A stretch of DNA of 64,000 nt, from assembly GCF_002563635.1 (NCBI RefSeq), contig NZ_PDIZ01000003.1, positions 372,001 to 436,000 on the forward strand, given 5' to 3'. Shown one piece after another: positions 20,481 to 28,660 of the stretch. The translations under genes and the position numbers were made by a program. The DNA is from Bacillus sp. es.036. Lineage in GTDB: Bacteria > Bacillota > Bacilli > Bacillales > Guptibacillaceae. Under the pieces are notes generated by a model. That model saw only the letters and a program-made list of their open reading frames with translations. It had not been told where the DNA came from and searched no databases. How positions within the stretch are numbered: position 1 is the stretch's first letter; each line of letters opens with the position of its first letter.

Positions 20481-21194
20481 ATGACTATTAATTTCGGAAA
20501 AATGAAAAGAGGACGTTCAACAAATAAAAGCGGTATGTACTTCCTAAATAATAATTACGAGGTATTGTATATCGACTGTATGGGTGAATGTAAGCAACGT
20601 AAAGAAGTAGGCGAATACTTTGTGAATTCGGGGACTAAACGAATCAAATTAGAAAGCATTGGAGAAGTAGGGAACGTAATTCATGTTCCTAAATACCGAA
20701 CTAAATGTAAGGTATGTGAAGGTAGTTATTTCAGCAATTGGCAACGAAAAAGCACTAAACGGGCAGAGTATCAAAAGAATTGGAATGATGATAACGCCGA
20801 CCACCTAATAGCAGTACGGCATAATGCCCGTGCAAAGAAGTTAGACCTACTAGCGACCTTAACGGCTGATATTGTTAAAGAAATAAGAGAAGAACAACAA
20901 GGACGTTGTATCTTGTCGGGACTAGAAGAAGAATTAGAATTTGAACACGCCGTACCCGTAGCTAACGGCGGAGGAAGTACCTTTGAAAATTGCTACTTCA
21001 TCAATCCTTATCTTAACGCAACTAAAGGCAATAAAAACATATTTGAATGGGCCAAGGAACAATACAACTTTATACAAAGACGCTTCTATAACATTCTAGT
21101 TCCAATGATGGCGGAACGAAACGGAATGACACCGAAGGAATACGAAGCCTTTGTATATAACCAATACAACAAAGACGAAAAGGGGATTAGTTAA
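20481..21194 (+). CDS. HNH-type endonuclease-like protein
   Basis: 237 residues from ATG 20481 (GGAGAAG ahead; an in-frame ATG at 20433 lacks a ribosome binding site). The C-terminal half has the HNH order: GRCILSG (about 141-147), E-F-E-H-A-V-P with His156, a GGG.ST..N turn with Asn170, and N-x-x-K-G-N at about 179-184. An N-terminal Cys pair (CKVC, about 76-79) may bind a structural metal. HNH proteins beside packaging genes take part in cos cleavage in some phages and satellites; here the next genes include a terminase-small-like protein. Confidence 0.75.
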   Translation: MTINFGKMKRGRSTNKSGMYFLNNNYEVLYIDCMGECKQRKEVGEYFVNSGTKRIKLESIGEVGNVIHVPKYRTKCKVCEGSYFSNWQRKSTKRAEYQKNWNDDNADHLIAVRHNARAKKLDLLATLTADIVKEIREEQQGRCILSGLEEELEFEHAVPVANGGGSTFENCYFINPYLNATKGNKNIFEWAKEQYNFIQRRFYNILVPMMAERNGMTPKEYEAFVYNQYNKDEKGIS

Positions 21195-21195
21195 T

Positions 21196-21564
21196 ATGGA
21201 AGCATTAGATAAATTAGATACACTTTTTGAGGAAATCGCGGGCAAGCATGAGACAAAGAAGAACCCGAAGGTTAGAAAGGAACGCATAGCAAACGACGAG
21301 AAATTAAATCAAAAGATTCTAGTAGACTTGAAGAAAGGAGAACTGAAATGGAAAGAGGTTGCAGAACTTCATGAGGTAGAAATGAACTATGTGCGTTCGG
21401 TTTATGCTTATTATCGTAGTGAAATAGATACGTATAGGGAAGGCAGGACTTACAAAGGAAGCCGAGTTAGTGACAATATAATTTCACCAATACGGAAATT
21501 CAATGTTAATGACCTATCAGAACATGAAGCCGAAAGCATGGGCTTACTTTACTTGAAACGATAA
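21196..21564 (+). CDS. Hypothetical helical protein
   Basis: 122 residues starting MEALDKLDTLFEEIAG, ATG 21196 just after the HNH stop with AAAGGGG ahead. Lys/Glu-rich first half; the centre (ILVDLKKGELKWKEVAELHEVEMNYVRSVYAYY) resembles a helix-turn-helix, so DNA binding is plausible. Not recognised as a named family. Confidence 0.75.
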   Translation: MEALDKLDTLFEEIAGKHETKKNPKVRKERIANDEKLNQKILVDLKKGELKWKEVAELHEVEMNYVRSVYAYYRSEIDTYREGRTYKGSRVSDNIISPIRKFNVNDLSEHEAESMGLLYLKR

Positions 21565-21901
21565 AGGAACTTTACCTATCCGAACAAAATAATATTTATT
21601 GAGAATCCTTAGGGGTTCTTCTTTTTTGTCTAAAATGTGAATGGACTTTAGAAAAATTAAAGAAATTTGTCAAAATACCCGTAAAAGCCCCCCCTTTAAA
21701 TGTCGTATAAATAGGATGAAATATAGTCCGCCTTAATTGGGGTGGTTATATTACTTTCTTTTCCTGATTAAGTGTTTCGTATGGCATTATGAATCTCCTT
21801 TCGTAAGGGAACGGCGGATATTAATTTGTTCCGCCTTTTTCTTATACGAAGAAAGGTTACAAAAAAGGGATAAATACAAAATTATTTAGGAGGGTTAGAA
21901 A
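21565..21901 (+). other. Intergenic region with two terminator-like hairpins
   Basis: GAGAATCC-TTAG-GGGTTCTTC plus T-run (about 21600-21627) ends the HNH operon. A second hairpin, GGCGGA / TCCGCC plus T-run (about 21814-21842), stands just ahead of the next operon and could be a terminator or attenuator. Between them are a C7 run and AT-rich sequence; a packaging site could lie here but I see no proof. Confidence 0.55.
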
Positions 21902-22165
21902 TTGGAACAAAACGAATTCAAATTATCGGGGGCTACGGTTCGAGTAGCGAGGTTACTAAAGGGGGTAAGTGCTACCGAGTTCGCAAAGAATGTAGGACTT
22001 TCACTTAACCACTTTACGCAACTAGAAAGAGAAGTAGCAGGAATTACATTTAGAAATCATTTTCGTATATTACGAGAACTTCGGAAGCTGGGATACACCG
22101 ACCAACAACTAGCTGCGATTCTGATTCTAACGGAAAATATAGAAGGAGTGGAGGTTAAAAGATAA
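21902..22165 (+). CDS. Small helix-turn-helix protein
   Basis: 87 residues, TTG start behind a very strong TTAGGAGGG. Sequence VARLLKGVSATEFAKNVGLSLNHFTQLERE has the spacing of a Cro/C1-type helix-turn-helix. It is the first gene of a coupled series: its stop codon overlaps the next ATG (TAATG). Probably a regulator. Confidence 0.75.
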   Translation: MEQNEFKLSGATVRVARLLKGVSATEFAKNVGLSLNHFTQLEREVAGITFRNHFRILRELRKLGYTDQQLAAILILTENIEGVEVKR

Positions 22166-22587
22166 TGAAGAAAGACGCAAGGCTAGACACGAGACAAATT
22201 AGAATCCTAGAAGATTACTTCGGACGTTCGGTTGCAGGAGAAACTAAAGAAAAGATAGCCGAATCACACGGCATTAGCCGTAAGACCTTGTACATGTGGG
22301 AATCAACAGACCACGGCAAGCAATTACACGCAGACTTTCAAAAGGAAATGTCTACAAATGACTTACCTAAGTTTTATCAGAAGCTATCAGAGAAAATGCA
22401 GTCGGGTTCATATAAGCACATGGAACTATACGCAAAGATTCACGGCTTACTAGCACCCGAAAAGAAAGAGGTTACAAGCCACAATGTTAACGAGGAAACA
22501 AGTGGTGCACATAAGCCAACTTCTAAAGAATATCTAGCAGAACTAGAAGCCCTATTAGAAGAACCTACAATAAAGCGAGTAAAATAG
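22165..22587 (+). CDS. phBC6A51-type helix-turn-helix protein (terminase-small-like)
   Basis: 140 residues. N-terminal helix-turn-helix DTRQIRILEDYFGRSVAGETKEKIAESHGISRKTLYMW (first ~50 residues) is the pattern of the phBC6A51 phage homeodomain-like family, whose members in prophages often precede the large terminase gene. The middle has a conserved-looking KFYQKLSEKMQSGSYKHMELYAKIHGLL segment. There is no large terminase here, a situation known from satellites that redirect helper-phage packaging with their own small subunit. That role is inference. Overlaps the previous gene by one base. Confidence 0.7.
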   Translation: MKKDARLDTRQIRILEDYFGRSVAGETKEKIAESHGISRKTLYMWESTDHGKQLHADFQKEMSTNDLPKFYQKLSEKMQSGSYKHMELYAKIHGLLAPEKKEVTSHNVNEETSGAHKPTSKEYLAELEALLEEPTIKRVK

Positions 22588-22614
22588 TTTTTCAAAAAGA
22601 AGAGAGAAATTATT

Positions 22615-22785
22615 ATGGCGTATGCTGATTTAGCAGGCTTTGCGGATTACAATTTAAACACGCCAACACTAAATAAAACTATTAGCGGAGAATATGTCCG
22701 AACACAATTAGAACGCATTGTACGTTCATATGAAGTGAGTGTTAAACACTTGTCTGAAACGTACCGAATTGTTAGAAGTCATTGA
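22615..22785 (+). CDS. Small hypothetical protein (56 residues)
   Basis: Starts MAYADLAGFADYNLNTPTLN behind AAGAGAGAAA. No motif recognised. Its 3' end overlaps the following frame by 47 bases, so either two separate genes overlap or one gene is split by a frameshift. Confidence 0.5.
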   Translation: MAYADLAGFADYNLNTPTLNKTISGEYVRTQLERIVRSYEVSVKHLSETYRIVRSH

Positions 22786-23023
22786 GAGAAAAGAGACTTC
22801 GAAGCGTGGGAACTATCTCCGTTTACTTAACAAGCATAATAAGACAAAAGAAGAACATCTTCAATTACATGCAAGTATCAGAGACATTGAGGAAATGTAC
22901 AACGCACTTACACCAATTGAACGAAAGATACGGGACCCGCAACGCCGTTTAATTGCGGTTTATCCTAACGAATTAATAGAAGTTGTTTATTCAGAACTAG
23001 AAAAAATCAAAGGGAGAGATTAA
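22739..23023 (+). CDS. Small hypothetical helical protein
   Basis: Up to 94 residues from GTG 22739, which directly follows a stop codon in the same frame and has no clear ribosome binding site; a later TTG at 22769 is possible. Charged and helical (TPIERKIRDPQRRL, ELIEVVYSELEKIKGRD). Ends 2 bases before the next ATG. No family recognised. Confidence 0.55.
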   Translation: MLNTCLKRTELLEVIERKETSKRGNYLRLLNKHNKTKEEHLQLHASIRDIEEMYNALTPIERKIRDPQRRLIAVYPNELIEVVYSELEKIKGRD

Positions 23024-23025
23024 TC

Positions 23026-23652
23026 ATGACACTATTCAAATCAGCGACAGAAAAGGTAATCAAAGTAAGGGAACGTATCCAAGCAAAACGCGAGGAACTA
23101 CAAAAGAAGCAAGCACAACTAAACGACGAAATTAAGGCACTAGTCGACCAAAAGGAAAACGAGTTTCAACAAGCTATCTTAGAAGACGATACAAGCTATT
23201 CAGATACTAAGATTCGTAAGGCTATTGGTAAGGCTAACGAGGAACTACAAGACGTTAGGCAACAACTGGCAAGCCTAGACGACTTAGAAGCGAAGCAACT
23301 AGAAGGACTAAAGGGCGAGATTGACACGGAATTCAGAAAGGTACGCAACGAGGAAACAGAACGCCTTAACAAACATGAACGCGAGATTCAGAAAATGAAG
23401 ATGGAATACTTTAAGAAATTCGTAGAATACACGGAAGAAGTTAAGAAGTCAGAAGCGAGACTTCGCGAGGTTAACAACGTTAAGGAACAAGTAGGACTGA
23501 AAACAACGCCTATCGACATGAAAATGATGTACATTGTCAATCAATACACGGGTACGGAATTCCACCCGATGGTAGTAACGGGCGAAATGAGAGACGTTTA
23601 TAACGGTAGAATTCCTTATTCAAATGAAGTTATTGAAAAGTATTCTAAGTAA
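23026..23652 (+). CDS. Coiled-coil protein
   Basis: 208 residues, ATG 23026 behind GGGAGAG. Residues about 8-155 are almost continuous heptads rich in Lys, Glu, Gln and Arg; the last 50 residues (TTPIDMKMMYIVNQYTGTEF and on) look globular. No enzymatic motif. In phage-like elements such proteins can be scaffolds, structural or DNA-organising proteins; none of these can be chosen from sequence. Confidence 0.75.
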   Translation: MTLFKSATEKVIKVRERIQAKREELQKKQAQLNDEIKALVDQKENEFQQAILEDDTSYSDTKIRKAIGKANEELQDVRQQLASLDDLEAKQLEGLKGEIDTEFRKVRNEETERLNKHEREIQKMKMEYFKKFVEYTEEVKKSEARLREVNNVKEQVGLKTTPIDMKMMYIVNQYTGTEFHPMVVTGEMRDVYNGRIPYSNEVIEKYSK

Positions 23653-23700
23653 TTTTGTTCACTCCTTAATTACTTTTTTAGATTGAAAAAGACACCACAC

Positions 23701-23728
23701 GGCGGGCAACGAAAACCCCGCCTTTTAT
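23701..23728 (+). terminator. Terminator
   Basis: GGCGGG ... CCCGCC hairpin followed by TTTTATTTT. Confidence 0.75.
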
Positions 23729-23766
23729 TTTGAAAAATATTATTTAAAACGAGGGAGAAATGAGAA

Positions 23767-23922
23767 ATGGAAAAATACATGGAAGCACTAAACAGAGGTA
23801 AACGAGTACGCAGTCTTCAAAGTGAAACACTAGCATTATTTGTACTTCACATTCAAAATATCGACGACGAAGCGACGTTACAAGCTATTAAGAAATCACT
23901 TCAAACGGGAGGGAAAGTATAA
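23767..23922 (+). CDS. Microprotein (51 residues)
   Basis: MEKYMEALNRGKRVRSLQSE and on, with strong CGAGGGAG ahead. Its stop overlaps the next start (TAATG). Basic, helical, unknown function. Confidence 0.6.
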   Translation: MEKYMEALNRGKRVRSLQSETLALFVLHIQNIDDEATLQAIKKSLQTGGKV

Positions 23923-24146
23923 TGTCACCTATTGAAAAGTTAATGCAGGGCTATTCTATGACCGAAGAAAAGAACCAGGAGAACGATGAAGAAACCGCGG
24001 TACTCAACAAGGACAATGTAGAGGAACGAGAGTTAACAAGTATCGAGAAACTCATCAATGGATATGGTAAGGACGGGCTACAAAAGGAAGAAGCAAAGAT
24101 TGCCCCTAACGAGATTAAGAAAGAAGACAAGGAGGAAGAAAAATAA
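23922..24146 (+). CDS. Microprotein, acidic with an internal repeat (74 residues)
   Basis: Contains two similar units, SPIEKLMQGYS at the start and TSIEKLINGYGKDG in the middle, joined by Glu/Lys-rich linkers. Such a duplicated short motif suggests two binding sites for one partner. Stop overlaps the next ATG by one base. Confidence 0.6.
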   Translation: MSPIEKLMQGYSMTEEKNQENDEETAVLNKDNVEERELTSIEKLINGYGKDGLQKEEAKIAPNEIKKEDKEEEK

Positions 24147-24256
24147 TGGCAAAGAAGAAGACAAGAAAGCTAAAGAAACAAACGTACAAACCTGCAACGC
24201 CTAAACAAATGCAGGACGCACACAATTTAAGAAATAAGAGGGCGGCGAAGTATTAG
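24146..24256 (+). CDS. Very basic microprotein (36 residues)
   Basis: MAKKKTRKLKKQTYKPATPK and on; more than a third Lys/Arg. GGAGGAAG precedes the ATG within the upstream gene. Composition suggests nucleic-acid binding. Too short for standard gene callers. Confidence 0.55.
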   Translation: MAKKKTRKLKKQTYKPATPKQMQDAHNLRNKRAAKY

Positions 24257-24469
24257 CCGTTCTTTCTTACATAATCGTTCATAAAGTTTTTTAAAGTTTA
24301 ATATAATCACTGTTTATTACTATTGTTAAAGCTATGGTACAATCTCTACCTCAATTTCCAATATTATGGTAGATTAATATTCTAATATCCTGTATTATGT
24401 AATATGTGTAATGTAAAAACATTTTTTACATTTATAACAAAATGCATAATTCTTCAAGGGGGAGAAAGT

Positions 24470-25021
24470 ATGAAGAAGTTTTTCAAGATGGGGTGCTTAG
24501 GACTTATAGGTCTTATCGTTCTAATTATTATTATTGCAGTAGCAACAAGTGGCGGTGATGATACTACTTCTGGTACTAAAGTAAGCGAAAGCGACGGCGG
24601 TTCTAAGGAAGAAGCTAAGTCCGAAGAAACAGTAGCCGACAAGACATTCAAAGTCGGTGACACTATCGACCTTAATGGTTTAGAAATTACTATCGCTTCT
24701 GCTAAGTACATTGAAGCTAGTGAGTATGCACCTTCCGAACAAGGTAAGATTCTTCAAATGGAAGTAAACGTAACTAACAACAAAGACGATAAGATTTTCT
24801 TTGACTCAAGTGAATTCAACATGTATGACATGGACGGAAATACTTTAGAACAATACTTTGGCGGTGACGATTTAGACATTAGTGGAGATGTAAACGCAGG
24901 TAAGAAACTTAGTGGTACACTTACTTACGACGTGCCTGAAGCCGACGCTTACGAACTAATTTACGAACCAACTTTCTCATGGACTGACGAACAAGTAACT
25001 TGGGAAATTGCACCACAATAA
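24470..25021 (+). CDS. DUF4352-like secreted or membrane-anchored protein
   Basis: 183 residues from ATG 24470 behind AAGGGGGAG. A hydrophobic N-terminal helix (about 7-30), a Ser/Gly/Glu linker to about 60, then a beta-rich domain with the DUF4352 pattern (TFKVGDTIDLNGLEITI, LQMEVNVTNNKDDKIFF, SGTLTYDVPEADAYELIY). The domain occurs in lipoproteins and phage-encoded surface proteins. A role at the cell surface, possibly in exclusion of competing phages, is speculation. Confidence 0.8.
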   Translation: MKKFFKMGCLGLIGLIVLIIIIAVATSGGDDTTSGTKVSESDGGSKEEAKSEETVADKTFKVGDTIDLNGLEITIASAKYIEASEYAPSEQGKILQMEVNVTNNKDDKIFFDSSEFNMYDMDGNTLEQYFGGDDLDISGDVNAGKKLSGTLTYDVPEADAYELIYEPTFSWTDEQVTWEIAPQ

Positions 25022-25022
25022 T

Positions 25023-25048
25023 GGGAAGCCATCGGGCTTCTCTTTTTT
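25023..25048 (+). terminator. Terminator
   Basis: GAAGCC-ATC-GGGCTTC hairpin followed by a T-run. Confidence 0.8.
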
Positions 25049-25174
25049 AATATAAGTGAATGTTTTAGTTGCTGCTATTTACTACTCAGAAAAAGACTTT
25101 TATGTGAAGTGGAATTGACACTGCTTATGTAGATACATGTGGTAAAATAATGTAAAAAAACAAGGGGGAATTTT

Positions 25175-26059
25175 ATGGACGAGAATAAGGAGAAGAAAGA
25201 GAATGTGAATGATTTCCCTAATAAACGAGACTTTTGGTATACATTTAGTATTCTAGTTCTAGTTATAACGGGACTTACTGCTTTCTATTTCGGTGGAGAA
25301 GGAAGTAATATGGTATCGCACGTTGGGTTTGCAGGAACAATAGTTTCAATACTACTTGCCGTTATAGCGATAATTTATTCGTTTTATCAAAGTAGCACCT
25401 ATGAAAATGCAACTCACAAACTAGATACATCTGCACAAAAGATTGAGAATGCTACTAATCAGCTTTCAAACGTGAGTGAAATAGAAAAAATGATGGATGA
25501 TTTTAAAGTTGATGTAACGACAATAAAGAAAAGTATAGACGATATGCAAGGGATGTTAGGGAAAGTAGATAATGGCTTTTCATCTTTAAATAGAAATATT
25601 GAGGAGTTATATAATGATGGACAAACTGAATCTTATAAAAATGAAAATAATCTAGCAGTAACCTTTGATGAAAATTATTTTAGAGTATTTCTTAAAAAAA
25701 CATCTAAATTAACGTTTTATGTCTTTCTTTTGATTGCAAAATCTAGGGGTGTTTCTGAAGAAATTGATATGGAGAGATGGCTTACTTATTTTTGGGAAGG
25801 AATACTTGAAAATACACCACATGATGATATTATTCACCATTCATTAACTAGAGAAATGGGACAATTAATGGCTTTTAGTCAGGTTGGATTCTTTGATTTA
25901 GAAATTACTTATGAAGATGCGACCATTAAAGTATCTAATATAGTTAATAGTTTGATTGAAGCAATATTAGAGGAAGAAAAAGAAATTCTCAAAGGGGATG
26001 GCAAAGACAAACTAAAAAAAATCATAAAGAATCTAGATAAAGACATTAATAAAGAATAA
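25175..26059 (+). CDS. Membrane-anchored coiled-coil protein, possible defence effector
   Basis: 294 residues, start behind CAAGGGGG. Two transmembrane helices (about 22-42 and 50-70), a coiled-coil of about 75-145 (IENATNQLSNVSEIEKMMDD and on), and an alpha-helical cytoplasmic C-terminus. No catalytic motif found. The arrangement of two membrane helices plus cytoplasmic sensor-like region is common in abortive-infection effectors, and the next two genes are HEPN-like and nuclease-like. Own function unknown. Confidence 0.7.
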   Translation: MDENKEKKENVNDFPNKRDFWYTFSILVLVITGLTAFYFGGEGSNMVSHVGFAGTIVSILLAVIAIIYSFYQSSTYENATHKLDTSAQKIENATNQLSNVSEIEKMMDDFKVDVTTIKKSIDDMQGMLGKVDNGFSSLNRNIEELYNDGQTESYKNENNLAVTFDENYFRVFLKKTSKLTFYVFLLIAKSRGVSEEIDMERWLTYFWEGILENTPHDDIIHHSLTREMGQLMAFSQVGFFDLEITYEDATIKVSNIVNSLIEAILEEEKEILKGDGKDKLKKIIKNLDKDINKE

Positions 26060-26122
26060 AAAAACATCTCTTTAGCTACATCGATGAAATAGAACAAGAA
26101 TATTTCCATTTGGGAGGGAAGT

Positions 26123-26896
26123 ATGAACGTTAAAGCCCTTTATGAACAATATAGCGTTAAGAATTGGTTAGAATATCACACGTTTGAACCACACTACTTA
26201 AAATACTTACCCAATGAAACTCTAGCAGGAACTAAGATACATGATGTTTATACCCAATTTAGTAATGCTAGAAGTTCTTTAGACTTTTGTGATTTCAATA
26301 AACTGAAGAATGTATTTATGAACTCTAACGATTTAGGTATAAAATACATGCAATCAAAATTCTTCTTTGATTCATTAGCACACTATAATTATTGCATAGA
26401 TTTATCTTGGCAAGTTTTGTATTTCTATTACGGAAGTAAAGATTACGGTATGTTGAATGAAAAGAAGTACATTAATACTGCAAAAAATTGCAAACTTGTT
26501 GAGGTAAAGAAGCTTTTAGGTAAAGAAAATACTTATTACAAACTAGCCAATTCCTTTTTCAATGGTAGTAAAACAAAAGAAATTAGAGATAAATATAATC
26601 ATCTTAAGCACAGAGGAACCTTTCATATTGATGGTTTAGGAATAGGTGATAGTAATTTTTTTCCCATGGTGTTGAGTGATGGTAGTAAACCCCCTATGTT
26701 AGCTAGAGAGACTATCAATATAGAAGAATGGAGAGTGAAGTTGATAGCATTTGATATTTCATTTGTAGAGTATTTCAATCAACTTATTAAAGTAATGCCG
26801 GATGATTATACAGATGGAGTTAGTAAGTTAGAAGCCTTAAGTAATTATAGAGATAGATTAGAAACATGGATATCCAGTGAGAATAATAAAAGCTAA
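26123..26896 (+). CDS. HEPN-like protein
   Basis: 257 residues behind TTTGGGAGGG. All-alpha. At 155-164 IRDKYNHLKHR gives an R-x4-H and a KHR element of the kind seen in Cthe_2314-type HEPN domains; HEPN proteins are frequently RNases in toxin and phage-defence systems. It follows the membrane coiled-coil gene by 63 bases. Identification rests on this motif and helical pattern only. Confidence 0.55.
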   Translation: MNVKALYEQYSVKNWLEYHTFEPHYLKYLPNETLAGTKIHDVYTQFSNARSSLDFCDFNKLKNVFMNSNDLGIKYMQSKFFFDSLAHYNYCIDLSWQVLYFYYGSKDYGMLNEKKYINTAKNCKLVEVKKLLGKENTYYKLANSFFNGSKTKEIRDKYNHLKHRGTFHIDGLGIGDSNFFPMVLSDGSKPPMLARETINIEEWRVKLIAFDISFVEYFNQLIKVMPDDYTDGVSKLEALSNYRDRLETWISSENNKS

Positions 26897-27086
26897 TGAC
26901 ATTCCATTTAGTTAACGAAGAAATAGGACATATAATAGAAGAATCTTCTTTAATACGTGCTAGAAATTCAATTAAAACAAGTTCGAAGATGATGAAGATA
27001 GCCCCGTTTTGGCGTTAACTGACGTCTTAGTTATTGTTGAAGCAAACGTACAATACTTTGTGGTTAAGGAATACGAAAGGGCATGA
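26896..27086 (+). pseudogene. Possible frameshifted small gene
   Basis: A 40-codon frame starts at ATG 26896, overlapping the stop of the HEPN-like gene, and stops at 27018. From 26976 another frame reads FEDDEDSPVLALTDVLVIVE and on to TGA 27086. Joined at the A-rich stretch near 26974-26980 they would give one protein of about 64 residues. Could be a broken gene or chance. Confidence 0.35.
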
Positions 27087-27177
27087 TTAAAATGGTCGTT
27101 ATTTAAACGGATAGTGTCTTTTGTATAAATAATACTGGGCAATTCAGTTTAGGCGTATTTTTAGAGAGGGATATCTG

Positions 27178-28362
27178 ATGGTAAAATCGTTGGAAAAATG
27201 GTGTATAGATAACAATCGTATGGATATTTTAGAAGAATACGGCGGTATTTTAGGAGAATATAAGAAGTTTACTAAGGCTTCAAAGATGGCCTATAATAGT
27301 TCAGAATATGTAAAATGGAATTGTTTAAAATGTGGGTCATATAAAGCGTTAAAAGTAAAAGAACGCATTTTACAAGATAAAATAGAGTGCCTAAAGTGTA
27401 AGAATCAAAAAGCATTAAGTAAACGATTTGAAAAATTACAGTCAGAAATTGCAGATATTAGTTATTTAGCAAGGGTAATACATTCGTCTATTCCCGAACA
27501 GTATTTATACTATTATTTAAAAAAAGCCTTTAATAATATTGAAAGTCAAAAACAATTTAACTGGTTAAGGGGGATGTCTATTGATATTTATATCCCTGAA
27601 TATAGATTAGGAATTGAATATGATGGGGAAAGATACCACTCAAACAATAATAATGACAAATTAAAGTATGAAATCTGCCAAAATAACCAAGTGAGATTAC
27701 TTAGAATAGTAGAAGTCTCAAAACAACAACAAACAAAAACCAAGTATCCTGCGGATTGGTATTATTTATATAGTCCAAATTATAACTATACTAATATATC
27801 TGAAGTGATTTTTGCACTATTAAATTACATAGATAAGAATAAAGAATCCATATTTCTAGAAAATCCAATAAATTTAAGAAATGATTTTGTTCATATTGAG
27901 AAGCAGATAAAAAAAGAATTCGACAAGCGAACATTATTTTATAAATGGTCAGAACTAGTTAAGTATTGGGACTTTAAAAGAAACGGCGACATACTACCTA
28001 ACCATGTATTTAAATCCGACAAAAAAACATATTATTTGAAATGTCCTAAATGTAATTCAGAGTATAGTTTTAATCCTTCTAAAAGAAGAAAGGCTATACC
28101 TCCATGTACTTGTGAAAAAAGTCAATATATAAAGCGTGCAAAAGAGATAGTTTCTATATATGAGAATTTAGGTTTAATAAAATTTGAAGATACTCTTTTA
28201 GATAGACAGATAGAGGATGAAATTTTAAGAACTGCAGACGGCTTATATCAATGTTATAAATATTTTGGAACTATTGACGTATATCATATGGAATCAAGTA
28301 GGTTTAGTAAACCATTTATAGCTTGTTATCTTAATAATTATACTAATAAGAAGATATATTAA
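27178..28362 (+). CDS. Zinc-ribbon protein with PD-(D/E)XK-like nuclease domain
   Basis: 394 residues. N-terminal zinc ribbon with Cys49/Cys52 and Cys71/Cys74. A central domain of the very-short-patch/restriction-like fold: Glu107 (PEQYLYYYL), Asp136 (SIDIYIP), Glu147 (LGIEYDGERYH) and His154, followed by K..I.. and LLRIVE. This matches nucleases with an E..(D)..ExxDG..H layout. A second Cys set lies near 285-320 (CPKCNSEY, CTCEK). Such proteins occur in mobile elements and defence islands. Start at ATG 27178 with GAGAGGG ahead. AT-rich codon use like the rest of the element. Confidence 0.72.
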   Translation: MVKSLEKWCIDNNRMDILEEYGGILGEYKKFTKASKMAYNSSEYVKWNCLKCGSYKALKVKERILQDKIECLKCKNQKALSKRFEKLQSEIADISYLARVIHSSIPEQYLYYYLKKAFNNIESQKQFNWLRGMSIDIYIPEYRLGIEYDGERYHSNNNNDKLKYEICQNNQVRLLRIVEVSKQQQTKTKYPADWYYLYSPNYNYTNISEVIFALLNYIDKNKESIFLENPINLRNDFVHIEKQIKKEFDKRTLFYKWSELVKYWDFKRNGDILPNHVFKSDKKTYYLKCPKCNSEYSFNPSKRRKAIPPCTCEKSQYIKRAKEIVSIYENLGLIKFEDTLLDRQIEDEILRTADGLYQCYKYFGTIDVYHMESSRFSKPFIACYLNNYTNKKIY

Positions 28363-28660
28363 TTAATACATTTTCATGTAAGCGAATCTATAAAACGGAA
28401 GGCGGAAGAAGCCGAAGTTCATAGTATTTCATACGGAAACAAAAATCCTTCTTTCTATTTTTGAAGTAATCGCAACTAGTAAACGTCTAAATTAGGCATT
28501 CTTTTTCATTTGAATTTGATTGCAAAAATAATAAAATACCACTATAATGAACAATGTACATTAGTCGTACGAATAGTGATGTAAAGAAAACCACAATTAA
28601 CGTTCGAATATACGGTAATATCACGGTTTCTCAACCTTTATAGAATTAACGAAACTCAAA
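28363..28660. other. Right end of the element, gene-free
   Basis: About 300 bases without a gene. Contains the right copy of the subterminal repeat at 28595-28634 (CGAATATACGGTAATATCA core), 26 bases from the attachment repeat. Confidence 0.6.
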
